A stretch of 7,800 nt of DNA from Thermoprotei archaeon (GTDB lineage: Archaea; Thermoproteota; Thermoprotei_A; Sulfolobales; Ignisphaeraceae): contig QMXA01000042.1 in the NCBI GenBank assembly GCA_003661905.1, positions 1 to 7,800 on the forward strand, in the 5' to 3' direction. Position numbers and translations under genes: made by a program. Numbering within the stretch: position 1 is the stretch's first letter; each line of letters begins with the position of its first letter. Positions 1-6,242 of the stretch are shown piece by piece. The notes under the pieces are model-generated. The model ran no database searches. It was not told the origin of the DNA and saw only the letters and a program-made list of their open reading frames with translations.

Positions 1-1
1 T

Positions 2-424
2 CTTAAGACCTATCTCTATGACACTTACACAGCCAATAAAGATAAAATTAAATCTACAGGAAATGCGTACAGAAGATCTATATCTTCATCTCCTATACCT
101 TGGGTAACGAATCTAATCGTAACTCCAGGTATGCAAAGTCTTGATAGTATAATTAAAGATGTAAAGAGAGGTATTCTGGTATACTCAACTATAGGGTATT
201 GGCTTTCAAACCCAATAAGTGGTCAGTTAAGCGCTACTGTAACACATGGTTATTTAATTGAGAATGGAGAAGTAAAACATCCTATTAAAGGCATTGTAAT
301 AAGTGATGATTTCTACGAATTAATGAAGAGTAGAGTTATTCAATTATCTAAGGAAGTTGAGAATTACATGGGTATATACGCTCCACATATACATTTACGA
401 AATGTCCAAGTAGCAGGTGATTGA
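2..424 (+). CDS. TldD/PmbA family protein, C-terminal part (5' end outside window)
   Basis: The frame is open from base 2 to the TGA at 422-424, giving about 140 residues, so the internal ATG at 131 is not the true start. The visible part has the conserved C-terminal pattern of the TldD/PmbA family: a YTANK...STGNA segment, then PWVTNLIVTPG, then GYWLSNPISGQLS, GYLIENGEV, HPIKG, and a final stretch ending HLRNVQVAGD. The NPISG/S spacing and the tail are closer to PmbA than to TldD, which ends differently and carries the HExxxH metal site in a part not visible here. In bacteria TldD and PmbA (TldE) form a heterodimeric cytoplasmic metalloprotease acting on small peptides; archaeal copies are usually paired, so a tldD gene may lie just upstream. 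The family is clear; the subunit assignment is inference. Confidence 0.88.
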   Translation, partial: LKTYLYDTYTANKDKIKSTGNAYRRSISSSPIPWVTNLIVTPGMQSLDSIIKDVKRGILVYSTIGYWLSNPISGQLSATVTHGYLIENGEVKHPIKGIVISDDFYELMKSRVIQLSKEVENYMGIYAPHIHLRNVQVAGD

Positions 425-915
425 GTATATAATAAATAGTGAAGAATAAATTTCTAACTTTTATTTCAGCTTCATTTACTCATCTACTTAAAGAATTCCG
501 AATAAGCATGATTGCAAAGATACCATTAATCAATTACATAAACACATGGAGAGAATTTGAATAAATTTCAAGGGTTATATACATATCTAGAAAAGCTAAG
601 CATTGAGAAATTCATAGTCTATAAGCTTCATAGATAGGGATGCAGAATTAATTAGCAAAACTATGTAAACTTTAGATATGTACTCCTTAGTAATTTCTTC
701 CAATAATGTAGTAAGAGTCGAAGTATTTCAATAACCACTATTACAATTAGATAATGGATAGCGTTAGCAATACCTAATTTAATTATCTCATCATTGTGAG
801 AAGTTCGTAGTTATCTATAATTGCAGTATTTAGCATCACGATTCAAGTTTGAACCATAGCTGATTAATGAGATAAATTTAACGCCTGTTTCTCTATTTGT
901 GTAGAGGGTGATGTA
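425..915. other. Long intergenic region without a convincing gene
   Basis: This stretch of about 490 bases is AT-rich and broken by stops in all frames. The longest open stretch noticed by eye is a GTG-initiated 41-codon frame at 439-564 with no visible Shine-Dalgarno site; it is not called as a gene. A T-rich segment near 451-467, shortly after the TldD/PmbA stop, could serve as an archaeal U-tract terminator. The last 45 bases hold the promoter and ribosome site of the downstream protease gene. No tRNA cloverleaf, C/D box pair or strong long hairpin was recognised, but a small RNA cannot be excluded by eye. Confidence 0.6.
872..912 (+). promoter_or_regulatory. TATA-like element and Shine-Dalgarno site of the surface protease gene
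   Basis: An ATAAATTTA element at 872-880 is centred about 40 bases before the ATG at 916. Archaeal transcription usually starts about 25 bases after the TATA centre, which would place the start near 900. That is just ahead of GAGGGTGAT at 904-912, which matches the anti-SD end of 16S rRNA (GGTGAT core) and sits 3 bases before the ATG. The three elements agree with each other and support the chosen start with a very short leader. Confidence 0.55.
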
Positions 916-2865
916 ATGCTTAAGAAGTGCTTTGCATTAATGATCATTACTTTATTGATAGTTACCTGTTGCTATGTAAGCATATGTGAAGCTAGAGATA
1001 TTGAGAGAAGAGATCTATACATTGTTGCTGTTTCTAGACTTGAGAATGGTTCTTTTGTAGGTGTATATGCTAAGTTAAGAATAGCAGTTGAATATCCAGG
1101 CTCTGGTATAGTTTACATATCTACAAAACCATTAACTCAGCTAGATATACAAGCATCAGCAAGAGTAGCTGCAATCACAGCTGCCCAACTTACAGGTATA
1201 GATTACTTCTCACGTAATTACTACATCTACGTAGAAGCTCCATCACCAATAGTTGGTGGTCCTAGTGCCAGTGCAGCTATGGCTGTAGCAATCGCTGCAG
1301 CAATACTTAGAGTTCCAATAAATTCATCAGTAATTATGACAGGTATGATAAATCCCGATGGAACGGTAGGTCCTGTAGGAGGTATAGTATATAAACTCGA
1401 AGCTGCAAAAAAGGCTGGAGCTAAACTGTTCTTAATACCAGCGGGTCAGCGCTATGACTACAGAGTTGTAGTTAGGAAAGAATCTCTAGGACCGATAACC
1501 ATTGAAAAAATAGAAAGAGAGAAAGTAGATATAATTGAGTATGGTAAGAAGCTTGGTATAGAAGTTCGTGAAGTAGTAAGTATAGCTGAAGCTCTTCAAT
1601 ACTTCACAGGAATATCCCTTAATCTAAGTATTGGCGAAGTCCCAAAATTACCAGAGGTCATAGAGTACGTTATTAAGAGTTGGTATGAATCTCTCAAAAC
1701 CGAATACTTAGATATCAAAAGTTCTGTAGAAGCTTTAATAGATCAAGCTCCACATAATGTAAAGGTAATTGTTAACAGGTTTATTGAAGCCTCTAATAAA
1801 AATTTCGAAGAAGCTTCTAGGCTTATGAAACATAATAAATTCTATGCAGCTGCATCAACTATGTTTATAGCGACATATAGAGTGCTCACAGCTCTATACA
1901 TAATTAGAGCAAGTTCTGAAGGAGCTGAGAGAGCTTTTGAAATAGCAATTTCTAAAGCTAATGAAAGCATAAATTTCGTACTTGGTAAGTTCAATAGGTG
2001 TAGAGCTAGAAATACCTATGACTTATCTGTATTAAGTGCTTCCCAGGCTAGATTAATAGAAGCAATGCATCATATGGACTTAGCCATAAATAACTATAGG
2101 GAAGGTTCTATAGTTGATGCACTAGCGAATCTTGCATTTGCTAAATTAAGGGCCGAAACTTCTGGTATGTGGCTTGATTTGCTAGGATTAAGTAATGGTT
2201 CAAGTATAGATTTAACTACAGTTGAAGAAATATCATCAGCCCTATTATATAATGCCGAGACCGTCTATAGCTATGCTGAACTCTTAATTAGTGAGTCAAG
2301 TTACCAAAGTTCTGGTGCTACAGCTCTCCTTACCGAAGCTGAGAATTGCTTAGAAATGGCCAAGAGAGCTCTTGATATGAATATGTCATTTGCCGTATTA
2401 GAACTTTCTGCAAGAGCTAGCTCCTTATCAACAGCTGCTATACATATGGTATTTTCAGCTGCTATGGATAGAGTTGCTGAAGCTGTTATGAACTATTCTA
2501 AATACTGGATTACTCAAGCATCAAGAGTAGGTGCATATGTTGTTGGATTATTATTACTTGACCTAGCTTCTATGTATTTCGACTATTCTGATTATTCAAC
2601 TGCTATACTGTACTCAACACTAGCTATAACAATTGCACAAACAGCTCTTATGGCCTCAAAGACCTCTACAATGATTTCCACAACTATTACGTCACCTACA
2701 AGAATACCTAAGGAAGTAATAACTACAACTATCACCACTACTACGACTACAACAGAGACAATAACTATAACTAAACCCTTGGTACATAATTATGTATATG
2801 TACTAATACCATTAATACTAATTATTGTAATTGTTCTCCTGGTCTTAATTATGAGAAGAAGGTAA
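916..2865 (+). CDS. Membrane-anchored S16 (Lon-like) serine peptidase without ATPase domain
   Basis: A 649-residue protein. Residues 1-26 form a signal peptide (basic start, hydrophobic core, small residues near CEA). Residues about 30-235 are a Lon-type S16 proteolytic domain: GGPSAS with catalytic Ser117, and GPVGGIVYK with catalytic Lys160. Their 43-residue spacing equals that of Ser679 and Lys722 in E. coli Lon. No Walker motifs or AAA+ module precede it, so it belongs with the stand-alone archaeal Lon-like peptidases. Residues about 240-580 are helical and repeat-like, rich in Ala, Ser, Tyr and Glu. A Ser/Thr-rich stalk follows (about 583-619), then one transmembrane helix (about 626-645) and a MRRR cytoplasmic tail. 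Seven N-glycosylation sequons (for example N44, N136, N236, N427) fit an outside location. The domain assignment is strong; substrate, partners and ATP independence in vivo are unknown. It converges on trm10 with a 14-base gap. Confidence 0.87.
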   Translation: MLKKCFALMIITLLIVTCCYVSICEARDIERRDLYIVAVSRLENGSFVGVYAKLRIAVEYPGSGIVYISTKPLTQLDIQASARVAAITAAQLTGIDYFSRNYYIYVEAPSPIVGGPSASAAMAVAIAAAILRVPINSSVIMTGMINPDGTVGPVGGIVYKLEAAKKAGAKLFLIPAGQRYDYRVVVRKESLGPITIEKIEREKVDIIEYGKKLGIEVREVVSIAEALQYFTGISLNLSIGEVPKLPEVIEYVIKSWYESLKTEYLDIKSSVEALIDQAPHNVKVIVNRFIEASNKNFEEASRLMKHNKFYAAASTMFIATYRVLTALYIIRASSEGAERAFEIAISKANESINFVLGKFNRCRARNTYDLSVLSASQARLIEAMHHMDLAINNYREGSIVDALANLAFAKLRAETSGMWLDLLGLSNGSSIDLTTVEEISSALLYNAETVYSYAELLISESSYQSSGATALLTEAENCLEMAKRALDMNMSFAVLELSARASSLSTAAIHMVFSAAMDRVAEAVMNYSKYWITQASRVGAYVVGLLLLDLASMYFDYSDYSTAILYSTLAITIAQTALMASKTSTMISTTITSPTRIPKEVITTTITTTTTTTETITITKPLVHNYVYVLIPLILIIVIVLLVLIMRRR

Positions 2866-2875
2866 TTAAATAGAG

Positions 2876-2894
2876 TTATTTACTTAATTCTTTT
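2876..2894 (+). terminator. Possible U-tract terminator after the protease gene
   Basis: Just past the TAA at 2863-2865 the plus strand becomes T-rich, ending in a TTTT run at 2891-2894. Archaeal RNA polymerase can terminate at such tracts without a hairpin. The tract lies inside the 3' end of the convergent trm10 gene, so its composition may simply reflect coding sequence. Confidence 0.3.
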
Positions 2895-3881
2895 CAGTGC
2901 CTCTTCTACTTCATCTTTTGATATATCTAGCCAAGAGAATCTCTCAATCAAATATATCTCATCAATCTTGCTGACTTTTGCTTTTTGAATTTCATATAGA
3001 ATTCTCATAATTTTATCTGATTTAGTCATCGAAGTTACTATCGCTTTCTCTAAGGAATATCCTTCAATGATGTTCTTTAGCAGTATCTGGACTATTCTAT
3101 TTATTCTCTCCGGTACTCCTACAATTGCTCCTCGGAGAGTTATTCTTTTTCTAGGTATTTCTAATTCGTTCAATTGTTCGGAATAATACAGTTTTGTTGT
3201 TGCTCTAGGCATTCTATTTCCTTTATCTAATATACCTCCTATTATAAATACTTTGAATTTTATAACTTCATCATCAGTTAAATCTTCATTAGCATAAGGG
3301 TCTAAGACAACAGCTTTTTCGACTAGGTCTAAGTCCTCAAGTAATCTCTTAGTACTCGTATTTTGTATGTTTATCTGAATTCTCATACCCTTAGTAGCTT
3401 TGCTAAACATTGAAAGGAATTCAGGACATGGATTTGTAATTATCAAACACCGGTCCCAAAGATATTGTCTCACTACATTTAGTGTAATTAGTAATTGCTC
3501 TATTAGCTCACGCTTCTCATCATCGTAGTGAAGATTCCATAAGCTCATGTCTATTATGAATATTGGGGATATTGGAGCTAGTTGAATTAAAGCCTCTTTA
3601 CATATGCATTTGCTCAAGAGTGTAGGGGTTATTTGTTTCTTTTTAATAACTACAGAGTCTGAATAATCATTTCCTCTAAAGCCTAGTATTTGTATACCCA
3701 ACTCCTTGCTAAGTGTCTTAGAGGTCCTATGCCCTGGGCAAATGCATATTTTATCTAAGAGTATGTCTATAGCTATGTGTTGGAGTATGGAATTCTTCTT
3801 ACATATATACTTTAAGGGAACAAGTAATTTTCTCCAACCATGCTCAAGCAGCAATTCGGCAAGAACTGATGCTAATTTCAC
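2880..3881 (-). CDS. trm10: Archaeal Trm10-type tRNA (purine-9, N1) methyltransferase
   Basis: A 333-residue protein. From about residue 105 it carries the SPOUT-class Trm10 pattern: PIFIIDMSLWN (106-116), RCLIITNP (144-151), LDPYANEDLTDDE (193-205), VFIIGGILDKG (211-221) and GVPERINRIVQILL (255-268). Trm10 uses S-adenosylmethionine to methylate N1 of purine 9 in tRNA; the Sulfolobus acidocaldarius enzyme makes m1A9 and the Thermococcus kodakarensis one makes m1A9 and m1G9, so base specificity here is open. The N-terminal 100 residues contain two CxC pairs (C46/C48 and C92/C94), unusual for a cytosolic protein. The start is a GTG whose last two bases plus the next A form the TGA stop of the upstream gene (GTGA overlap). 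AGAGGG lies 11 bases before the GTG. Together these suggest translational coupling. Confidence 0.85.
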   Translation of the reverse strand: MKLASVLAELLLEHGWRKLLVPLKYICKKNSILQHIAIDILLDKICICPGHRTSKTLSKELGIQILGFRGNDYSDSVVIKKKQITPTLLSKCICKEALIQLAPISPIFIIDMSLWNLHYDDEKRELIEQLLITLNVVRQYLWDRCLIITNPCPEFLSMFSKATKGMRIQINIQNTSTKRLLEDLDLVEKAVVLDPYANEDLTDDEVIKFKVFIIGGILDKGNRMPRATTKLYYSEQLNELEIPRKRITLRGAIVGVPERINRIVQILLKNIIEGYSLEKAIVTSMTKSDKIMRILYEIQKAKVSKIDEIYLIERFSWLDISKDEVEEALKRIK

Positions 3882-4429
3882 CTCTTTCTTAACCCTCTAA
3901 TTCCTTTAAATAACCCTACAATGGCTACGGCTATGCCTGAGAATAGAAAAGCTGTAGATGCAAAGTTCATTATACGTATGCTCTCTATCCCTGAGAGAAT
4001 TGATTCACTAAGGAAGAGACATGTTAGATTCACATTTATAGGAGGAGCTATGTCTGAAGTTAGTAGAACTGTATATAATCCTGGAGCAGTTATTTCATAG
4101 TTTTTAATCAATACTCCTGACTCTTTATCGGTATAATTACCTGTTGGTACTAGTGATACTCCCTTACTCAAAAGCTTCACATCTAAGTAATTGAATAGAG
4201 ATGCATTAGCTCCTATGACTACTGCAAATTGACCTCTAGAGTCTAATGTGAAGTTTAGTTTAAAGGGCCCTACATCCTTTCCTAGTAAAATCATTTCTGG
4301 TCCATGAACTGTACTCTCCACTATATACTTTTGAACTAGTGTTTGCGTATAGTATGTTAATGCGAATGACAATACTATGAGTATTACTCCTACTATCACT
4401 ATTTTCCAACTCACTCTAGTCCCCAGCAT
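3878..4429 (-). CDS. Small bitopic membrane protein with glycosylated-type ectodomain
   Basis: A 183-residue protein that I do not recognise as a named family. It has a hydrophobic helix at about residues 8-27, a β-rich ectodomain at about 30-150, a second helix at about 156-174, and a basic tail (FKGIRGLRKR). With both ends inside, the central part would face outward. Four N-glycosylation sequons (N59, N75, N98, N134) fall there, which supports this topology. The ectodomain has alternating hydrophobic residues and a GLYTVLL strand, resembling small β-sandwich domains, but no catalytic motif is seen. The start is ATG at 4429; an AT-rich TTAAATATT element some 20 bases upstream suggests a leaderless or near-leaderless message. 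An internal GTG at codon 6 is an alternative start. It precedes trm10 with a 4-base overlap; no functional link is evident. Confidence 0.7.
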   Translation of the reverse strand: MLGTRVSWKIVIVGVILIVLSFALTYYTQTLVQKYIVESTVHGPEMILLGKDVGPFKLNFTLDSRGQFAVVIGANASLFNYLDVKLLSKGVSLVPTGNYTDKESGVLIKNYEITAPGLYTVLLTSDIAPPINVNLTCLFLSESILSGIESIRIMNFASTAFLFSGIAVAIVGLFKGIRGLRKR

Positions 4430-4493
4430 TTTTCCAATTTAGGAATATTTAATACCTGGCGCTCCCACTTTAATTATTAGAATATTTGATAAG
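4430..4493. promoter_or_regulatory. Divergent promoter region between membrane protein and zinc-finger genes
   Basis: These 64 bases separate two divergent starts. An 8-base direct repeat GAATATTT occurs at 4443-4450 and 4480-4487, 37 bases apart. AT-rich TATA candidates are 4445-4453 (read leftward, towards 4429) and 4469-4476 (read rightward, towards 4494). Each lies about 20 bases before a start codon, which suggests leaderless transcripts. The repeat could be part of the TATA elements or a regulator site. Confidence 0.45.
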
Positions 4494-4841
4494 GTGGTAA
4501 TTACGAGAGAAAGAGATGCATCACGTATTGTCTCCTCAATTGCTAGATGGATTGCAGGATTAAAACCAGCTTTTGGATCGAAGTTTTACTTTGAAAAATA
4601 TGGTGTTTCCAAATGTATAAAATCGAAATTAAGTAGTTTTAAGGGAAGGAAATTCTGTCCATTTTGTAATAAGGAGTTTAAAAGAATTTCTAGCTTTATA
4701 GCACATTTAATAAGAGTCCATACAAAAGATATTGAGAATTTAGTAATTAAATGTAACAACGAAATTTGTAGGGAGAAGAGGGTTTCATCTAGGCGTACTA
4801 TATCTATTACCTTAAAATCAGCTATTAAGAAGGCTCTTTGA
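4494..4841 (+). CDS. Archaeal C2H2 zinc-finger protein, probable DNA-binding regulator
   Basis: A 115-residue, very basic protein. It has one classical zinc finger: C55-x2-C58-x12-H71-x4-H76, with the usual aromatic residue three positions after the second Cys (F62) and a hydrophobic residue two before the first His (I69). Ahead of it is a helical segment (about residues 9-50) rich in Lys, Arg and Ser. After it are two more cysteines (C87, C92) and a Lys/Arg-rich tail. C41, C87 and C92 could add to a second metal site, but no complete motif is seen. Single-finger C2H2 proteins of this size occur in crenarchaea and their viruses and are generally taken as DNA-binding; the target is unknown. 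The start is GTG at 4494 within AAGGTGGTA, with a TATA-like element about 20 bases upstream, fitting a leaderless message. The 3' end overlaps thiDN by 17 bases on the other strand. Confidence 0.75.
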   Translation: MVITRERDASRIVSSIARWIAGLKPAFGSKFYFEKYGVSKCIKSKLSSFKGRKFCPFCNKEFKRISSFIAHLIRVHTKDIENLVIKCNNEICREKRVSSRRTISITLKSAIKKAL

Positions 4842-6216
4842 GTATTTTTGAGTACTCCTTAGCAATCTCAATTACTTTTCTTGCTACATCTAAAGCTGAA
4901 ATGCCAAATACATTTATCATAGGCTCTTTGCCCCAATCACCTAGGTGATATACTATATCTGGTACTTGACCTTTCAATCTCCTAATGGCCTCTTCAATAC
5001 CCCATGGTATTGAGGCTCCCTCAATCCTCTTTACATGAGGTGGTTCTTTCCTTCTGTCATAACTCGAAATTTTTAGACCTAGAGACTTAGCGATTTCTAT
5101 TATTTTGGGATCATATTTTATATTTATAGCTGATCTTATTTGTGAATTATATTCCATAGCTTTTAATACTGCTCTTGCTAAGTGCTTAGAAGCTCCGAAA
5201 GTAGGGGGCCCTACTGCTTTTACCTTATTTCCGTACTTAATGATTCTTCCTAGAACTCCTGCAACATCATTTAAATCATGGACATATCTCTTCGGTAGTG
5301 CCATTACAAGATTCATTTGTACTTCTGGGATTAGAGGTGCTAATAATTCCCCACTAGATTCTAGTAACTCTATTGCTTTCCTTATATTATCTAGCACTTT
5401 GTATCGTTCAGCATCCATCTCAATCCATGACTCAGGAGATATAGGGCATGCACCTCTTCCTAGACCTTTGAAACCGTATCTTGCTGCATGCATAGTGAAT
5501 TTCTTAGCTAACTTTATAGATTCTACAATACCTTTCCCAAGAGCCAGGAATGCCGTAGCAGCAGCTGAGAATGAACATCCTGCACCATGCCAACAACCAT
5601 TGATGATTCGCGGTGCTTTGAACTCTTTGAATTCTCCATCTATATAGAGTATATCTATAGCCTCCTTAAATGGTGCATGACCACCTTTAATTACAGCTGC
5701 TTTAGCTCCCAATACATCAACAATGTATTTAGCAGCTCTTTCCATATCTTTTATGTCATTTATCTTGATACCTGTAATAAGTTCAGCTTCTCTAATATTT
5801 GGTGTTACAATTGTTGCTAATGGTATAAGTCCTTCTATAAGGATTTTCAAACCCTGCGGCTTAAGGAGATTAATCCCAACTTTACCTTTAATGACTGGAT
5901 CTATTACTAGTTTGAAACCATATCTTTTAGCACATTTCGCTACAACTTCTACTATTTCACTGCTATAGAGCATACCTGTTTTAGCAGCATCTATGCCCAT
6001 GTCTCTAGCAACAAAGTCTATTTGCTCTTCTACAGCTATAGCGGGTACTTCATACACTCTTCCTGGTTCGTAAGTGTTTTGTACAGCAATACCTGTGAGA
6101 GCTACAGTAGCATAAACACCTAAAGCAGTAAATGTCTTAATATCAGCAACAATACCTGCTCCACCATCAGGGTCTAAACCAGCGATGGTCATGGCTACAC
6201 AGTACTGTTTCCTCAT
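4825..6216 (-). CDS. thiDN: ThiD-ThiN fusion: HMP/HMP-P kinase with thiamine-phosphate synthase
   Basis: A 463-residue two-domain enzyme of thiamine biosynthesis. Residues 1-265 are a ThiD ribokinase-fold kinase that phosphorylates hydroxymethylpyrimidine to its diphosphate. Motifs include IAGLDPDGGAGIVADIKTF (11-29), QNT (46-48), DPVIKGKVG (106-114), TPNIREAELITG (138-149), IKGGH (176-180) and HGAGC (210-214), where the anion-hole Cys214 sits and Ala replaces the common Thr. Residues about 270-460 are ThiN, the archaeal enzyme that joins HMP diphosphate and thiazole phosphate, replacing bacterial ThiE. Its marks are GPPTFGASKHLA (336-347), SYDRRKEPPH (385-394), EGASIPWG (399-406) and YHLGDWGKEP (423-432). 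The ATG at 6216 follows GGTG by 5 bases. The gene lies 26 bases after an MFS gene on the same strand, so it is probably cotranscribed. No TPP riboswitch marks were seen. Confidence 0.95.
   Translation of the reverse strand: MRKQYCVAMTIAGLDPDGGAGIVADIKTFTALGVYATVALTGIAVQNTYEPGRVYEVPAIAVEEQIDFVARDMGIDAAKTGMLYSSEIVEVVAKCAKRYGFKLVIDPVIKGKVGINLLKPQGLKILIEGLIPLATIVTPNIREAELITGIKINDIKDMERAAKYIVDVLGAKAAVIKGGHAPFKEAIDILYIDGEFKEFKAPRIINGCWHGAGCSFSAAATAFLALGKGIVESIKLAKKFTMHAARYGFKGLGRGACPISPESWIEMDAERYKVLDNIRKAIELLESSGELLAPLIPEVQMNLVMALPKRYVHDLNDVAGVLGRIIKYGNKVKAVGPPTFGASKHLARAVLKAMEYNSQIRSAINIKYDPKIIEIAKSLGLKISSYDRRKEPPHVKRIEGASIPWGIEEAIRRLKGQVPDIVYHLGDWGKEPMINVFGISALDVARKVIEIAKEYSKILKEPS
4845..4849 (+). 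terminator. T5 tract after the zinc-finger gene
   Basis: A TTTTT run lies four bases past the TGA (4839-4841) and is flanked by GAGTA on both sides. Short U-tracts like this can end archaeal transcripts. It also encodes part of the C terminus of thiDN on the other strand, so the support is weak. Confidence 0.25.
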
Positions 6217-6242
6217 TCTAGCACCATGTTAATTTACTGTAA

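Noticed and set aside
131..424. A complete 97-codon gene starting at the ATG at 131
   Set aside because: The frame is open to base 2 and the upstream residues (YTANK, STGNA) continue the TldD/PmbA pattern, so this is the end of a longer gene.
439..564. A 41-codon small protein gene
   Set aside because: No Shine-Dalgarno site, a GTG start and no recognisable motif; the length is within chance for this base composition. It is kept only as a low-level finding.
604..640. Possible hairpin with repeated CATAG around an AAGCTT centre
   Set aside because: The paired arms are only about 5 bases and no flanking structure supports a functional RNA or terminator.
3706..3900. Plus-strand open frame of 64 codons opposite trm10
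   Set aside because: It lies almost wholly inside trm10, has no ribosome site, and its protein has no recognisable pattern; it is an antisense shadow.
5105..5968. Three plus-strand open frames opposite thiDN
   Set aside because: All fall within the well-supported ThiDN coding region and give Cys/Ser/Phe-rich sequences typical of reverse-strand translation.
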